A stretch of DNA of 39,673 nt from an uncultured Pelagibacteraceae bacterium (GCA_902583785.1 CACHXE010000006.1:1-39673), one strand, 5' to 3'. Counted from the stretch's first letter, positions 1-11,229 are shown. Translations and numbers: made by a program. Notes: generated by a model not told the origin, from the letters alone.

Positions 1-194
1 TTGAAGCCGGCATACTTACATCTCAGGATTTAAAAAAAGAACTTTTAACTTCGATGAAGTTTAATAAGGAAAATTTAGCTGATAAATTAGATTTAGTAAG
101 GAGAGATGAGTTTATAGTCTTAAAGAAAATAATAGAAAAACAACAAAAAGAAATAAGAGATTTAAAAAAGAAAAAAAGATCTAAAAAGGGATAG
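1..194 (+). CDS. C-terminal fragment of a BMFP/UbiK-like accessory protein (5' truncated by window)
   Basis: Open frame 3 from the window start to TAG 192-194: EAGILTSQDLKKELLTSMKFNKENLADKLDLVRRDEFIVLKKIIEKQQKEIRDLKKKKRSKKG*; the 'xLVxRxEFxxLKxxxEKxxxEIxxLK' coiled-coil resembles the BMFP/YqiC (UbiK) C-terminus. Confidence 0.6.
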   Translation, partial: EAGILTSQDLKKELLTSMKFNKENLADKLDLVRRDEFIVLKKIIEKQQKEIRDLKKKKRSKKG

Positions 195-1500
195 AAATCT
201 TTACAGCCAAACCGTTGTGTTTACTATCAGATAATGAAATATTACCTCCGTGCGATTTCACTATATCTTGCGCAATAGACAAACCTAAACCAACTCCAGA
301 TTTATTGAGACTTCTACTCTTATCAATTCTATAAAAAGGTTTAAATACATTCTCATACTCTTTTTTTGGAATACCAGGGCCATTATCTTCAATAGTAATT
401 ACGGCATTACCCACTGATTTTTTTAATTCTACAAATATTTTATTTCCATATGAAAAACCATTTTCTATAATATTTGAAACACTTCTTCTTATTAAATTTT
501 TTCTTCCCTGAACGGTAATTATATTGTTCTCATTAAGTTCATATTTAGAGCTATTGTAATTTTTTAATATGTCACTAACCATTTCATTGATATTTATTTC
601 AACATAATCTTCTTCAGATTGTGATTTTGCATATTGTAAATAATCATTTAACATTTTTTCCATTTCATCAACATCTGAAGCCATCTTTTTAGCTGTGTCT
701 TTTTTATCTGTCATTGCTAATTGAAGTTTTAATCTTGTGAGAGGAGTTCTTAAATCATGACTAATACCTGAAAGCATTTCTGATCTCTGATTTAGATGTT
801 TATTAATTCTTTTCATCATTTTATCAAATTCAATTGTTGCTTTCCTAATTTCAGATGCCCCGGATGGCCTTAAGTCATCAACACGCTCACCTCTTCCAAA
901 TCTTTCAGCTGCTTTGGATAATTTAACTATAGGTCTAGTTTGATTTCTCAAAAATAAGATAGCTATCAAAATTAAAAAGAAAGAAGGAAATGTTATCCAC
1001 AAAACAAAAACTCTTACTGATGATGGTGCAATTTTACTTTTTGGAAAAAATACCTGAATAATCTCATTCCCACTTTGAATTCTTAAGTCTACAAGATCAA
1101 TGTAAGTAACTGTATCAAACCAATAATTACTTCCAAAAACTGGTTTCATTTCTCTTCTAAGCGATCTATCCATAGGACTAAAACGTCTATCAGATCTAGT
1201 CTCCGGTATTTTTTCATCCGTTTTAATATTTATAACAAAGTCAAAGTTTTTCTTATACAAATTCGTTAAAAATCTCACATCATCTTCTTCCTCTGATCTG
1301 TAAGCATCAAATAATGTTTTGACTTCACTTACTAATGATCTTGTCATACCTTTATTTGCTTTAATCCAAATACTGTCAAAAAATACTATTGAAATTGTTA
1401 TTTGCAAAATAACTACAGGGGCAGCTACTATAATTAAAGCTCTATAAAATAAACTTTTTGGAAAAAATTTCTTTAATAAACTATTTAATCCAAAGGACAT
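181..1500 (-). CDS. Sensor histidine kinase, EnvZ-like (two TM segments, HAMP, HisKA, HATPase)
   Basis: H-box 'LSGISHDLRTPLTRLKLQL', N-box 'NIIENGFSYG', G-boxes 'ITIEDNGPGIP' and 'GVGLGLSI'. Confidence 0.9.
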   Translation of the reverse strand: MSFGLNSLLKKFFPKSLFYRALIIVAAPVVILQITISIVFFDSIWIKANKGMTRSLVSEVKTLFDAYRSEEEDDVRFLTNLYKKNFDFVINIKTDEKIPETRSDRRFSPMDRSLRREMKPVFGSNYWFDTVTYIDLVDLRIQSGNEIIQVFFPKSKIAPSSVRVFVLWITFPSFFLILIAILFLRNQTRPIVKLSKAAERFGRGERVDDLRPSGASEIRKATIEFDKMMKRINKHLNQRSEMLSGISHDLRTPLTRLKLQLAMTDKKDTAKKMASDVDEMEKMLNDYLQYAKSQSEEDYVEININEMVSDILKNYNSSKYELNENNIITVQGRKNLIRRSVSNIIENGFSYGNKIFVELKKSVGNAVITIEDNGPGIPKKEYENVFKPFYRIDKSRSLNKSGVGLGLSIAQDIVKSHGGNISLSDSKHNGLAVKISIPF

Positions 1501-2158
1501 ATCCCGAACCTCTCACAGTTTGTAAAAATTTTGGATTTTTTGGGTTAACCTCAATTTTTTTTCTTAATCTTGTAATCATTACATCTATAGATCTTTCCTT
1601 TGATATTTGTGATATTTTTCCAATCTCATCACGTGAAAATATTTTTCCTGGAGATGATAACATTTTTAAAAGAACTCTTTTTTCAGCCGAATTAATTTTT
1701 TGTACTTTTTCATTTAGCTTGATGGTCATTTTACTCAAATTTAATTCAGCCATTCCAATTTTATTTTTTTCAATATTATTTTGTTTAATATTAGATTTAA
1801 TAATATTATTTATTCTTAGCAAGAGTTCTTGAGGTTCAAACGGTTTTCCTAGGTAGTCATCAGCACCTAGCTCAAGTCCATGTATTCTATTTTCTACTTC
1901 TCCTTTAGCTGTAAGTAATATTATCGGAATGTTCCTTGTTTGCTTAAGTTCTTTAGTAAGTTCATATCCGCTTTGTCCTGGCATCATTACGTCTAGAACC
2001 ATTAAATTAAAATCAAATATATTAATTTTAATTTTAGCCTCTTCAGCATTTGATGCAGTTGATACTATAAAATTTTTTTCTGTTAAAAATTGTTTAATCA
2101 ATTCTTTTATCTTATCATCATCATCTACAACTAAAATATGGTATTTATTTTTTCCCAT
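1481..2158 (-). CDS. OmpR/PetR-family response regulator
   Basis: Receiver domain 'ILVVDDDDKIKEL...LMVLDVMMPGQSGYEL...ILLTAK' and winged-helix 'RSIDVMITRLRKKIE...TVRGSGYVL'; overlaps the kinase by 20 nt. Confidence 0.92.
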   Translation of the reverse strand: MGKNKYHILVVDDDDKIKELIKQFLTEKNFIVSTASNAEEAKIKINIFDFNLMVLDVMMPGQSGYELTKELKQTRNIPIILLTAKGEVENRIHGLELGADDYLGKPFEPQELLLRINNIIKSNIKQNNIEKNKIGMAELNLSKMTIKLNEKVQKINSAEKRVLLKMLSSPGKIFSRDEIGKISQISKERSIDVMITRLRKKIEVNPKNPKFLQTVRGSGYVLWIK

Positions 2159-2588
2159 TAATTATTTTTATTAAAACCTCCTTAAACTTTAAAACAGAGT
2201 CAGAATCTGAATTTTTTAGAGCATTAAAAATACGCTTTTTCTGAGTTTTAAATACTTCATTGTAGAATTTCCTTCCAACCTGATCTAAGTACAATAATTT
2301 TCTTCTAGAATCGTTATTATCTTTTACTTGCTTTATAATTTTTGATTTCTTCAAATCATTTAGAACTCTATTAAGACTTTGTTTTGTAATTTTTAATTTT
2401 ATTAATAGCTCATTAACACTAATACCTTCGTTCCTCTCAATTAAATGTAGAGTTCTATGATGAGCTGCGCCTAAAGAATTTTTTTTTAAAACTTCATTTG
2501 GATCTGAAAATGTCTCCCTATAGGCATAAAGAAGCAATTGAATACAATCTTTAATTTGATCATCCTTTAAATAGAGTAAATCTTTCAT
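2145..2588 (-). CDS. MarR-family transcriptional regulator (PetP-like)
   Basis: wHTH 'LHLIERNEGISVNELLIKLKITKQSLNRVLNDLKKSKIIKQVKDNNDSRRKLLYLDQVGRKF'. The ORF-track start at 2624 is a TTG codon; the ATG at 2588 (MKDLLYLKDDQ) is preferred. Confidence 0.85.
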   Translation of the reverse strand: MKDLLYLKDDQIKDCIQLLLYAYRETFSDPNEVLKKNSLGAAHHRTLHLIERNEGISVNELLIKLKITKQSLNRVLNDLKKSKIIKQVKDNNDSRRKLLYLDQVGRKFYNEVFKTQKKRIFNALKNSDSDSVLKFKEVLIKIINGKK

Positions 2589-2604
2589 ATTTTGGTCAGA
2601 TATA

Positions 2605-2631
2605 TTGACATATTTTATCAACAAATATACT
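2605..2631 (+). promoter_or_regulatory. Candidate ilvE promoter (TTGACA ... TATACT) overlapping a MarR-type palindrome
   Basis: TTGACA at 2605-2610, TATACT at 2626-2631 (15-nt spacer, shorter than ideal); imperfect palindrome TTGACATATTTTATCAA 2605-2621. Confidence 0.4.
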
Positions 2632-2660
2632 TTTTTGTTAGCAAAAAATTATTTAATTTA

Positions 2661-3548
2661 ATGGAAACAATTCCTTACGATAAAAGATCAGGAAAGATTT
2701 GGTTCAACGCTAAACTTGTTGAATGGGACAAAGCAAATGTTCATCTCCTTAATCACGGGTTACACTATGCTAGCTGTGTATTTGAAGGAGAAAGAGTTTA
2801 TGACGGAGAGATTTTTAAACTTGATGAACATACCAAAAGACTTTTCCATTCGGCTAATAGAATGGGAATAAAGATTCCATATACCGAAAAAGAAATTAAT
2901 AATGCATGTAAAGAAATTATTTCAGTACAAAAAGTAAAAAATGGATATGTAAGACCAGTTGTTTGGAGAGGAAGTGAAATGATGGCTATATCTGCACAAA
3001 AAAACAAAATACATGTTGCAATAGCTACTTGGGAATGGGGATCATATTTTGATCCAAAATTAAAACTCAATGGAATCAAATTAAATATTTCTAAGTGGAG
3101 AAGGCCAGCGCCTAATTCAGTACCTTGGGATACAAAAGCATCAGGTTTATATATGATATGTACACTATCAAAACACGAAGCAGAAAGTAAAGGATTTACC
3201 GACTCCTTAATGTTAGATCATGAAGGAAATATTGCTGAGGCAACAGGAGCGAATATTTTTTTTAAAGATAAGTCCGGTACCTTGCATACTCCAACACCCG
3301 ATTCTTTTTTAGATGGAATTACAAGAAGATGTGCTATTGAAATAGCCAAATCAAAAGGAGTAAAAATAATCGAAAGAAAAATAAAACCTGAAGAAATGTC
3401 AGATTTCGTGGGTTGTTTCCTTACTGGAACCGCAGCAGAAATAACACCTGTATCCCAAATAGACAAATTTAATTTTGAAGTTTGTAACCTTATAAAAGGT
3501 CTATCAGACAGTTATCAAGATCTTGTAAGAAAAAAAGCTGCAGCTTAA
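2661..3548 (+). CDS. ilvE: Branched-chain amino-acid aminotransferase (PLP fold type IV)
   Basis: METIPYDKRSGKIWFNAKLVEWDKANVHLLNHGLHYASCVFEGERVYDG...; 'SGLYMICTLSKHEAESKGFTDSLMLDHEGNIAEATGANIFF'. ATG at 2661 preferred over the track start at 2592. Confidence 0.93.
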   Translation: METIPYDKRSGKIWFNAKLVEWDKANVHLLNHGLHYASCVFEGERVYDGEIFKLDEHTKRLFHSANRMGIKIPYTEKEINNACKEIISVQKVKNGYVRPVVWRGSEMMAISAQKNKIHVAIATWEWGSYFDPKLKLNGIKLNISKWRRPAPNSVPWDTKASGLYMICTLSKHEAESKGFTDSLMLDHEGNIAEATGANIFFKDKSGTLHTPTPDSFLDGITRRCAIEIAKSKGVKIIERKIKPEEMSDFVGCFLTGTAAEITPVSQIDKFNFEVCNLIKGLSDSYQDLVRKKAAA

Positions 3549-4279
3549 TTCTTTCTAGCCTCTATTAATACTGACCAAGCAAGAAATTTGAAAAATGGAA
3601 CTCTAAATATAATTTTGTCGATTTTTGCAATAAAATTAAAAAACTTCGACTCTTTTGGTGATTTATAAAAAGGAAGTAATGCCAAAGTTAAAAAACCATA
3701 ATAATTTATCTCCACTTCACTAAATAAATCTTTAAAATATTTTATATCTTTAAAAGTTAATGGGTGTTCATCGTGAGATCTTGAATTAGGAGTAAGTTTT
3801 CTATAGAGATTTATTAAAGGATTTGTGCCAAGAGGTTCAATAAAAACAAGACTACCCTTTTTTTTTAACAATCTTTCAATCTCATTTACAGCCCTGTCAA
3901 AATTAAGATGATGTAATATTCCAACACCGTATACTATATCAAATTTACCTGAATCAAATTTGGTATTTTCACAGTTTTCAACAGTATAATTTATTTTATT
4001 ATTATTTTTATTTTTTGCAATTTCAATAGCTTTTTCCGAAATATCTATTGCTGTAATTTTTAATGGATTAAAGTTTGAAACTTTTTCAGCATAAATACCA
4101 TTGCCACAACCAAAATCTAAAATATTTTTATTGGGAGCCTTATTTTTCAAGGAAATCAAAAAATCCCCATACAAATTATGCAAAGCTTTATAAAATTTAT
4201 TTTCATTTCTGGCCTCACCTGAAGAATGAAGATTATTGTGAAACTCTTTTTCTCGTATATTTATATCTGACAAGCTCAT
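3545..4279 (-). CDS. Class I SAM-dependent methyltransferase
   Basis: Motif I 'ILDFGCGNGIYAEKV', 'FDIVYGVGILHHL' post-motif, 'KKKGSLVFIEPLG'. Confidence 0.85.
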   Translation of the reverse strand: MSLSDINIREKEFHNNLHSSGEARNENKFYKALHNLYGDFLISLKNKAPNKNILDFGCGNGIYAEKVSNFNPLKITAIDISEKAIEIAKNKNNNKINYTVENCENTKFDSGKFDIVYGVGILHHLNFDRAVNEIERLLKKKGSLVFIEPLGTNPLINLYRKLTPNSRSHDEHPLTFKDIKYFKDLFSEVEINYYGFLTLALLPFYKSPKESKFFNFIAKIDKIIFRVPFFKFLAWSVLIEARKN

Positions 4280-4284
4280 AATTT

Positions 4285-4869
4285 CTATGTTTTATCGTCA
4301 CTCATTGCACTGTCTATACCTTTTCTTAAATAATCATAACCAGTATACAAAGTTAAAAATGCTGCAATCCATAGTAAAACAATACCGATTGTTTGTGCAT
4401 TGTAGTCTTGAAAATTAATTATTTTATTTCCAGTTTCCCCTGTTAGAAGCATTGCAATTGAAAGCATTTGTATAAAAGTTTTAAATTTAGACAAGCTAGA
4501 GACTGGCACACTTTGTTCTTTTTTTTTTGCCAAAAACTCTCTAAGACCTGATATTAATATCTCCCTGGTTAAAATTACTATAGCTGCAATTACCTCATAA
4601 TTTTTTATAATTCCATTCATTACCAATAATACCAAAGCTGCAGCGACTAAAATTTTATCTGCAATAGGGTCAAGAAGTTCTCCAAGTTTTGACTCTTCTT
4701 TGTAAAGTCTGGCCAATAAACCATCCAAAAAATCAGTAAAGCTTGCTAAAACAAAAAGAAAAAAGGGTACAAGATCACCTACAATTCCCGGTATAAAAAA
4801 TGATAAAACAAATATTGGAACAATTATAAGGCGACCTATAGTTAAAATATTTGGAATTTTAAATCTCAT
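4285..4869 (-). CDS. pgsA: CDP-diacylglycerol--glycerol-3-phosphate 3-phosphatidyltransferase
   Basis: CDP-alcohol phosphatidyltransferase signature 'DGLLARLYKEESKLGELLDPIADK'; multiple TM segments. Confidence 0.92.
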   Translation of the reverse strand: MRFKIPNILTIGRLIIVPIFVLSFFIPGIVGDLVPFFLFVLASFTDFLDGLLARLYKEESKLGELLDPIADKILVAAALVLLVMNGIIKNYEVIAAIVILTREILISGLREFLAKKKEQSVPVSSLSKFKTFIQMLSIAMLLTGETGNKIINFQDYNAQTIGIVLLWIAAFLTLYTGYDYLRKGIDSAMSDDKT

Positions 4870-4871
4870 AT

Positions 4872-6707
4872 TTAATCTTCATGAAAAAAGTCATGTATTT
4901 TTTTTGCAACTTTCTCTTCTATACCATCAACAGATTTAAGATCTTCGAAACTTGCAGCTTCAACTGATTTTGCAGAACCAAAATGATTTAGCAAGGCTCT
5001 TTTTCTACTTCTGCCTATTCCTAAAATTTGATCAAGTAAAGATTTGCTTAAATTTCTTCTTCTTTTAGCTCTGTGTGTACTTATTGCAAACCTATGTGCT
5101 TCATCTCTAAGTCTCTGAAGAAAAAAAAGCGTAGGGTCATTTTTTTTAAATTTAATAATTCTATTTTCATGAAAAAAAGTTTCGTCGCCTGCATTTCTAT
5201 TTTTACCTTTTGCAATAGCAATTATAGGTAATTCATGAAGACCAAGGTCATTTAAAGTTTCTCTACTAACAGAATATTGACCCTTACCACCATCTATTAA
5301 TATTAAATCTGGTAATGTCATATTAGTATTTTCATCTTTAAGCGCTCTTACAAATCTTCTATTCAAAACTTCTTTCATCATACCATAGTCGTCACCTTTA
5401 ACTGCATCTGATTTAATATTAAATTTTCTGTATCTTTTTTTAACAAATCCCTCTTTACCAAAAGTAATTAGAGCTCCAACAGAATCTGACCCCTGCACAT
5501 GGCTATTATCATATACCTCAATAAGATTTACGTTAAAATTTAAATTAAATTTATCTGCAAGTTGGTCTATCAATTTTGAATTACTTTCAGTTTCTAAAAT
5601 TTTTTGAGTTAAAGCTTGTTTAGCATTTTTTTTAGCCATTTCTGATACAATTTTTTCATCTTTGGTTAAGGCTTTTTTAATAATTATTTCTTTTTTTTCT
5701 CTAGAAGAAAATGTCTTTTCTAACAAAGTTTTTTCATTAATATCAATATTTAAAAGAACAAGTTTAGGTAAAGTTTTATTTTCATAAAATTGACCTAAAA
5801 AAGATGATAAAATTTTTTCTTCCTTTTCATCAGGATCATGCTTTGGGAAATATGCTTGATTACCCCAATTTTGTTTTGATCTAAAAAAGAAAACTTGAAC
5901 ACATGTTTTACCAGACTCTTTAAAAATAGATACAACATCTGCTTCTTTCAAGTTTGTTTGATTTATTTTTTGAGAAGATTGGATTTGCGTTAGTGCTTTT
6001 ATTCTATCCCTCAGAATAGCAGCTTTTTCATAGTCTAAATCTTCGCTAGCTTTTTCCATTTCAGTAGATAAATTTTTTTGAATTCTTTGTGATTTTCCGG
6101 AAATAAAATCTACCGCATCACCAACTAAATTTTTATAATTTTCTTCCTCAATTTTTCCTACGCATGGGGCGGAACACCTTCTTATTTGATACAAAATACA
6201 TGCTCTATCTCTATTTTTAAAAACTGTATCGTCGCAAACTCTTAACAAAAATATTTTTTGTAGAATTTTGATTGTCCAGTTTGCTGATCCCACTGACGCA
6301 AATGGGCCAAAATAATATCCCTCTCTGTTTTTTTTTCCTCTCAATTTGGTTAATTGTGGCCATTTATCTTTTTGACCGATAAATATGTATGGGAAAGATT
6401 TATCGTCTCTTAATAAAATGTTAAATCTTGGCTTATATTTTTTTATAAGATTTGCTTCTAATAATAGAGCTTCACTTTCATTTGTTGTAGTTGTAGTCTC
6501 AAGTTTTCTAGTTAGAGAGAGCATTCTTTCCGTTCTTATCGGTAAATGGCTGTCCGAAACATAGCTCTTCAAACGGTTTGGAATATTTTTAGCCTTACCA
6601 ACATAAAGAATTTCATTTTTATCGCTTAACATTCTATAAACCCCGGGATTATTTGTGAGATTTACTAATTTTTTTCGAATTATTTCTTTACCTTTTTCAA
6701 TGCTCAT
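4872..6707 (-). CDS. uvrC: Excinuclease ABC subunit C
   Basis: GIY-YIG '[31 protein letters not shown]', UVR motif, '[21 protein letters not shown]', C-terminal HhH '[20 protein letters not shown]'. Confidence 0.96.
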   Translation of the reverse strand: MSIEKGKEIIRKKLVNLTNNPGVYRMLSDKNEILYVGKAKNIPNRLKSYVSDSHLPIRTERMLSLTRKLETTTTTNESEALLLEANLIKKYKPRFNILLRDDKSFPYIFIGQKDKWPQLTKLRGKKNREGYYFGPFASVGSANWTIKILQKIFLLRVCDDTVFKNRDRACILYQIRRCSAPCVGKIEEENYKNLVGDAVDFISGKSQRIQKNLSTEMEKASEDLDYEKAAILRDRIKALTQIQSSQKINQTNLKEADVVSIFKESGKTCVQVFFFRSKQNWGNQAYFPKHDPDEKEEKILSSFLGQFYENKTLPKLVLLNIDINEKTLLEKTFSSREKKEIIIKKALTKDEKIVSEMAKKNAKQALTQKILETESNSKLIDQLADKFNLNFNVNLIEVYDNSHVQGSDSVGALITFGKEGFVKKRYRKFNIKSDAVKGDDYGMMKEVLNRRFVRALKDENTNMTLPDLILIDGGKGQYSVSRETLNDLGLHELPIIAIAKGKNRNAGDETFFHENRIIKFKKNDPTLFFLQRLRDEAHRFAISTHRAKRRRNLSKSLLDQILGIGRSRKRALLNHFGSAKSVEAASFEDLKSVDGIEEKVAKKIHDFFHED

Positions 6708-7134
6708 TTGATCTAGTCTTTTCCAACTCTATTCCTACTGAAGTAGTATTCTTAATAACATCTAATTTTTCAATTCTTAAAAGAATTTTTTTTATTCTAG
6801 GGTTCTCAAAAAGTTTTAAGAATATTTTTTCTGCCAAAGTTTCAAGAAGTAAATAATGTTTTCTGGATGTAATTTTTGTAATAGTTTTAATAACTTGTTC
6901 ATAGTTAACTATACTTTTTAAATCTTTATCATTTGGAATAAGATTTTGATCAATATTTATAATTAAATTAAATCTCACTCTTTGTTTTTTCTTTTTTTCA
7001 AAATTATAAATTCCTACAAACATATTTAATACCAGATCCTTTATTAGAATTTTCCTTTTATAACTATAAGATCTTTTTTGTTTAAATTTAATTATTTTCA
7101 TTCTTTTGAGTTTATTATATCGGGTGTTTTCCAT
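6697..7134 (-). CDS. folB: Dihydroneopterin aldolase family protein
   Basis: '[34 protein letters not shown]...[34 protein letters not shown]', FolB-type T-fold. Confidence 0.8.
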   Translation of the reverse strand: MENTRYNKLKRMKIIKFKQKRSYSYKRKILIKDLVLNMFVGIYNFEKKKKQRVRFNLIINIDQNLIPNDKDLKSIVNYEQVIKTITKITSRKHYLLLETLAEKIFLKLFENPRIKKILLRIEKLDVIKNTTSVGIELEKTRSNEH

Positions 7135-7853
7135 GCTAAACTTTGGCCGCTATCTACACTAATTATTTGACCTGTGATGCTGTTATTTTCAATTAAATAT
7201 TTAACAGAGGCACATATATTATCTAAATCAACTTGTTTTTGAAGAATTGTAGACTTCCATTGAGCTTTAAAATGTTTATCTGACTGTCTCTTATTTTTTA
7301 AAGTTGGACCTGGCGAAATTCCATTTACTCTTATATTGGGAGCAAGTTTCATAGCAGTAGTAGTTGTGAGTGTTGCAAGTGCAGCTTTACTCAAAGTATA
7401 TGAAAAAAAGAAAGGAGTAAGTTTTTTTACTCTTTGATCAATAATATTTATAACGTTTGCCTCTTTATTTTTCACATATCTTTTAAAATCTTTAATCAAT
7501 AATGCTGGAGCTTTTAAATTTATATCTACATGTTTTGAAAAACTTTTATCACTAAAATTTTCTAAATCATCTTTTTCAAATAAAGATGCATTGTTAATTA
7601 GACAGTCTAAACCTTTCATTTTTTTGTGAGCAAATGGCACTATTTTTTTAACTTTATTAATATTACTTAGATCCGCTTTAATTAAGTAAACTCTGCTACC
7701 GATTTCTTCTAGTTCTGTCTTTAATTTTTGGGCTGATTTTTTTGATTTATTAAAATGTATTACTAAGTCAACTTCGTATCCAGCTAAACTTTTTGCTATA
7801 GCCGAACCAATTCTAGTAGCGCCACCAGTTATAATTATTTTTTTGGCTTCCAT
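7098..7853 (-). CDS. Short-chain dehydrogenase, pteridine-reductase/FolM-like
   Basis: Rossmann '[18 protein letters not shown]', '[12 protein letters not shown]', 'YTLSKAAL', '[10 protein letters not shown]' type region and '[14 protein letters not shown]' terminus typical of FolM/PTR1-like SDRs. Confidence 0.78.
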   Translation of the reverse strand: MEAKKIIITGGATRIGSAIAKSLAGYEVDLVIHFNKSKKSAQKLKTELEEIGSRVYLIKADLSNINKVKKIVPFAHKKMKGLDCLINNASLFEKDDLENFSDKSFSKHVDINLKAPALLIKDFKRYVKNKEANVINIIDQRVKKLTPFFFSYTLSKAALATLTTTTAMKLAPNIRVNGISPGPTLKNKRQSDKHFKAQWKSTILQKQVDLDNICASVKYLIENNSITGQIISVDSGQSLAWKTPDIINSKE

Positions 7854-10006
7854 TTTTTTATAGATTTTCTTGGTTTAGTGCCTGGCATCCCCATTTTTGA
7901 TCTTCCTTGAGGGTATACCTTTTTATTTAAATTGTACTGTGAAATTTTTGGATTCAAGTTAATCTCAAGCTCATTTGTCTCCAATTTTCTTATTTCGTCT
8001 CTAAATTTTGCCGCTTCTTCAAACTCCAAATTTGACGCAGATTCTTTCATTTTTTTATTAAGTGCTTTTAAATGTTTTTTTAAGTTTCCGCCAACATTTG
8101 AGCCTTCACTAATTTTTACATAATCTTTTTCATAAACAGATTCTAAAATATCAGTAATCTCCTTCTTAACTGACTCTGCACTTATATTATTTTTTTTATT
8201 ATATTCAACTTGTCTGCTCCTTCTTCTATCTGTCTCTTTAATAGCTTTATCAATACTTTTTGTTACTTTGTCTGCATAAAGAATTACTTTGCCATCTACA
8301 TTTCTTGCAGCCCTACCAATAGTTTGAATTAATGAAGTTTCTGATCTTAAAAAACCCTCTTTGTCTGCGTCTAAAATTGCAACTAAAGCACATTCCGGTA
8401 TATCTAATCCTTCTCTTAATAGATTGATGCCAATCAAAATATCAAAAACACCCATTCGTAAATCTCTGATGATTTCAATTCTCTCAAGTGTATCTATGTC
8501 TGAGTGCATATATCTTACTTTCAAACCGTTTTCGTGAAGATATTCTGTTAAATCTTCTGCCATTTTCTTTGTAAGGGTTGTAACTAAAATTCTATATCCT
8601 TTACCAATAACTTTTTTAGACTCATGGAATAAATCATCCACTTGAGTTTTTGCTGGTCGTATCTCAACGGGCGGATCAATTAAACCTGTTGGTCTTATAA
8701 CTTGATCTATATATTTATTTTGAGTTTGTTTTAGTTCCCACGGACCAGGTGTTGCAGATACAAAAACAGTTTGAGTTCTCATAGCATCCCACTCCTCAAA
8801 TTTTAGCGGTCTATTGTCCATGCAAGAAGGTAATCTGAAGCCATACTCAGCAAGAGTTTTTTTTCTTGTGCGGTCACCTTTGTACATACCATTTAATTGA
8901 GGTACAGTAACGTGGCTTTCGTCTACGAATATAATAGTATTGTCTGGAAAATATTCAAAAAGAGTAGGAGGAGGTTCACCCTTGTTTCTTCCTGATAAAA
9001 ATCTTGAATAGTTTTCAATTCCCGCACATGTTCCCGTTGCTTCAATCATTTCGAGATCAAACTTAGTTCTCTCTCTTAATCTTTGAGCTTCTAGAAGTTT
9101 ATTATTTGCCTTGTGGTCTTCTAAAGTCACTTCCAATTCTTTTTTTATTTCTTTGATAGCTTGATCAATAGTTGGTTTTGGAGTTATATAATGGCTGTTA
9201 GCATATAGTTTTATTACTGCAAAGTCGTTTGTTTTGTCTCCTGTTAAAGGGTCAAACTCTTCAATTTTTTCAAGTTTATTTCCATTTAAACTTAGTCTCC
9301 AAGCACGATCTTCTAGATGTGAGGGGAATATTTCTAAATTTTCCCCTCTCACTCTAAAAGTGCCTCGGAAAAAATTTTGATCATTTCTCTTATATTGTAA
9401 ATTAACAAATGTTTTAATAATCTCTTCTCTTTCATATTCATAATTTTTTTTTAATGCCAATGTCATTTTGCTGTAGGCTTCAACTGAACCAAGCCCATAG
9501 ATACAAGAAACACTAGCCACAATAATTACATCATCGCGTTCAAGCAAAGACCTTGTTGCTGAATGTCTCATCCTATCTATCTGTTCGTTTATAGATGCTT
9601 CTTTTTCAATATAAGTATCTGACCTTGGAACATATGCTTCAGGAGTATAATAATCATAATAAGATACAAAATACTCAACAGCATTATTTGGAAAAAAACT
9701 TTTCATCTCTCCGTACAATTGCGCAGCCAAAGTTTTATTTGGTGCCAAAACTAATGAGGGTCTATTTGAAGCTTCTATTACTTTAGCCATAGTAAAGGTT
9801 TTTCCAGATCCTGTGACACCTAGCAGAACTTGTTCGCTCTGTTTATCCTTTAAATTTTTAAGTATCTTTTTAATTGCCTCAGGTTGATCTCCAGCAGGTT
9901 GAAAATCACTTTTTATTTTAAACCTAATTCCTCCCTCGAGTTTTTTCCTAACAGGAGCGTTATTAGACTCTAAATTATCTATTTTTTCTTGGTATGTATT
10001 TTGCAT
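7835..10006 (-). CDS. uvrB: Excinuclease ABC subunit B
   Basis: Walker A '[14 protein letters not shown]', beta-hairpin '[24 protein letters not shown]', '[10 protein letters not shown]', '[10 protein letters not shown]', C-terminal UVR motif. Confidence 0.98.
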   Translation of the reverse strand: MQNTYQEKIDNLESNNAPVRKKLEGGIRFKIKSDFQPAGDQPEAIKKILKNLKDKQSEQVLLGVTGSGKTFTMAKVIEASNRPSLVLAPNKTLAAQLYGEMKSFFPNNAVEYFVSYYDYYTPEAYVPRSDTYIEKEASINEQIDRMRHSATRSLLERDDVIIVASVSCIYGLGSVEAYSKMTLALKKNYEYEREEIIKTFVNLQYKRNDQNFFRGTFRVRGENLEIFPSHLEDRAWRLSLNGNKLEKIEEFDPLTGDKTNDFAVIKLYANSHYITPKPTIDQAIKEIKKELEVTLEDHKANNKLLEAQRLRERTKFDLEMIEATGTCAGIENYSRFLSGRNKGEPPPTLFEYFPDNTIIFVDESHVTVPQLNGMYKGDRTRKKTLAEYGFRLPSCMDNRPLKFEEWDAMRTQTVFVSATPGPWELKQTQNKYIDQVIRPTGLIDPPVEIRPAKTQVDDLFHESKKVIGKGYRILVTTLTKKMAEDLTEYLHENGLKVRYMHSDIDTLERIEIIRDLRMGVFDILIGINLLREGLDIPECALVAILDADKEGFLRSETSLIQTIGRAARNVDGKVILYADKVTKSIDKAIKETDRRRSRQVEYNKKNNISAESVKKEITDILESVYEKDYVKISEGSNVGGNLKKHLKALNKKMKESASNLEFEEAAKFRDEIRKLETNELEINLNPKISQYNLNKKVYPQGRSKMGMPGTKPRKSIKKWKPKK

Positions 10007-10041
10007 TTTGTGTTAATAATAACAAAATATTATAAATTTCA

Positions 10042-11229
10042 ATGAGCATAGTTTCCAATAGTTTAAAGAGAATTAAACCCTCCCCAACCATAGCGGTTAC
10101 CTCAAAAGCTAGAGAAATGAAGGCAGCTGGCAAAGACGTTATTGGCCTAGGAGCTGGAGAACCTGATTTTGACACTCCTGACAACATTAAAGAAGCAGCT
10201 ATAGAAGCTATAAAAAGAGGAGACACCAAATATACAGCTGTCGATGGAACCCCGACATTAAAAAAAGCTATTCAAGGAAAATTTAAAAGAGAAAATAATT
10301 TATCTTACGAACTTGATCAAATTTCTGTAGGAACCGGTGGCAAGCAAGTTCTTTACAATGTATTCATGGCCACATTAAATCCTGGAGACGAGGTTATTAT
10401 TCCAGCACCTTACTGGGTATCTTATCCTGATATGGTTTTATTAGCTGGTGGTAAACCTAAAATAGTAAAGTGCTCAGAAAAAAATGAATTCAAAATAACA
10501 CCAGATGAATTAAAAAAAGCTATTGGAAAAAAAACTAAATGGTTAATTATAAACTCACCGTCCAATCCAACCGGATCCTGTTACACAAGGAGTGAGATAG
10601 AAGAATTATCAAAAATATTAATAAAAAATAAAAATGTTTATATACTTAGTGACGATATCTATGAGCATATTACATATGATGATTTTAAATTTTTCACCAT
10701 TGCCCAAATTAAAGATTTAAAAGACAGAACATTGACAATGAACGGTGTAAGTAAATCTTACTCTATGACTGGATGGAGAATAGGGTATGGAGCTGGTCCG
10801 AAAGACATAATTAAAGCTGTAGCAAAAATTCAATCTCAATCTACAACAAATCCATCTTCGATTAGTCAAGCAGCAGCTGTAGAAGCTTTGAATGGAACTC
10901 AAGATTTCATAAAAACAAGATCTGACTCCTTTAAGGAGAGGAGGGATTACGTTGTTGAAACTTTAAATAGTATTAATGGTTTAAGTTGTTTGAAACCAAG
11001 CGGAGCTTTTTATGTTTTCCCAAATTGCAAAAAGTTGTTAGGTAAAAAGACAAAATTAAAAACAGATAAAGAATTTGTAGAAAAATTACTTGAAAAAGCC
11101 GAAGTAGCCGTAGTTCAGGGATCTGCATTTGGATTAGATGGATATTTTAGAATTTCTTACGCAACTTCTATGGATAATCTTAAAAAAGCTTTAGATAGAA
11201 TAAAATCTTTTTGTGAAAGTTTAAACTAA
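10042..11229 (+). CDS. aspC: Aspartate/aromatic aminotransferase, class I PLP
   Basis: 'VIGLGAGEPDFDTPDNIKEAA', 'NSPSNPTG', 'DDIYEHITYD', PLP lysine region 'LTMNGVSKSYSMTGWRIGYGAGP'. Confidence 0.92.
   Translation: MSIVSNSLKRIKPSPTIAVTSKAREMKAAGKDVIGLGAGEPDFDTPDNIKEAAIEAIKRGDTKYTAVDGTPTLKKAIQGKFKRENNLSYELDQISVGTGGKQVLYNVFMATLNPGDEVIIPAPYWVSYPDMVLLAGGKPKIVKCSEKNEFKITPDELKKAIGKKTKWLIINSPSNPTGSCYTRSEIEELSKILIKNKNVYILSDDIYEHITYDDFKFFTIAQIKDLKDRTLTMNGVSKSYSMTGWRIGYGAGPKDIIKAVAKIQSQSTTNPSSISQAAAVEALNGTQDFIKTRSDSFKERRDYVVETLNSINGLSCLKPSGAFYVFPNCKKLLGKKTKLKTDKEFVEKLLEKAEVAVVQGSAFGLDGYFRISYATSMDNLKKALDRIKSFCESLN

Noticed and set aside
1458-2174. Plus-strand ORFs 1458-1832 and 1929-2174 opposite the response regulator
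   Set aside because: They lie antisense to clearly conserved coding sequence, have no recognisable domain and a low-complexity hydrophobic composition; shadow ORFs.
2798-3466. Minus-strand ORFs 2798-3079 and 3218-3466 inside ilvE
   Set aside because: Antisense to the IlvE reading frame with no family signature; same reasoning applies to 4075-4281, 7932-8123, 9595-9786, 9975-10229, 10717-10902, 11403-11594, 11558-11776, 12137-12361, 13268-13495, 15844-16038, 16427-16615, 18866-19192, 27966-28193, 30391-30621, 31763-32038 and 37799-38011.
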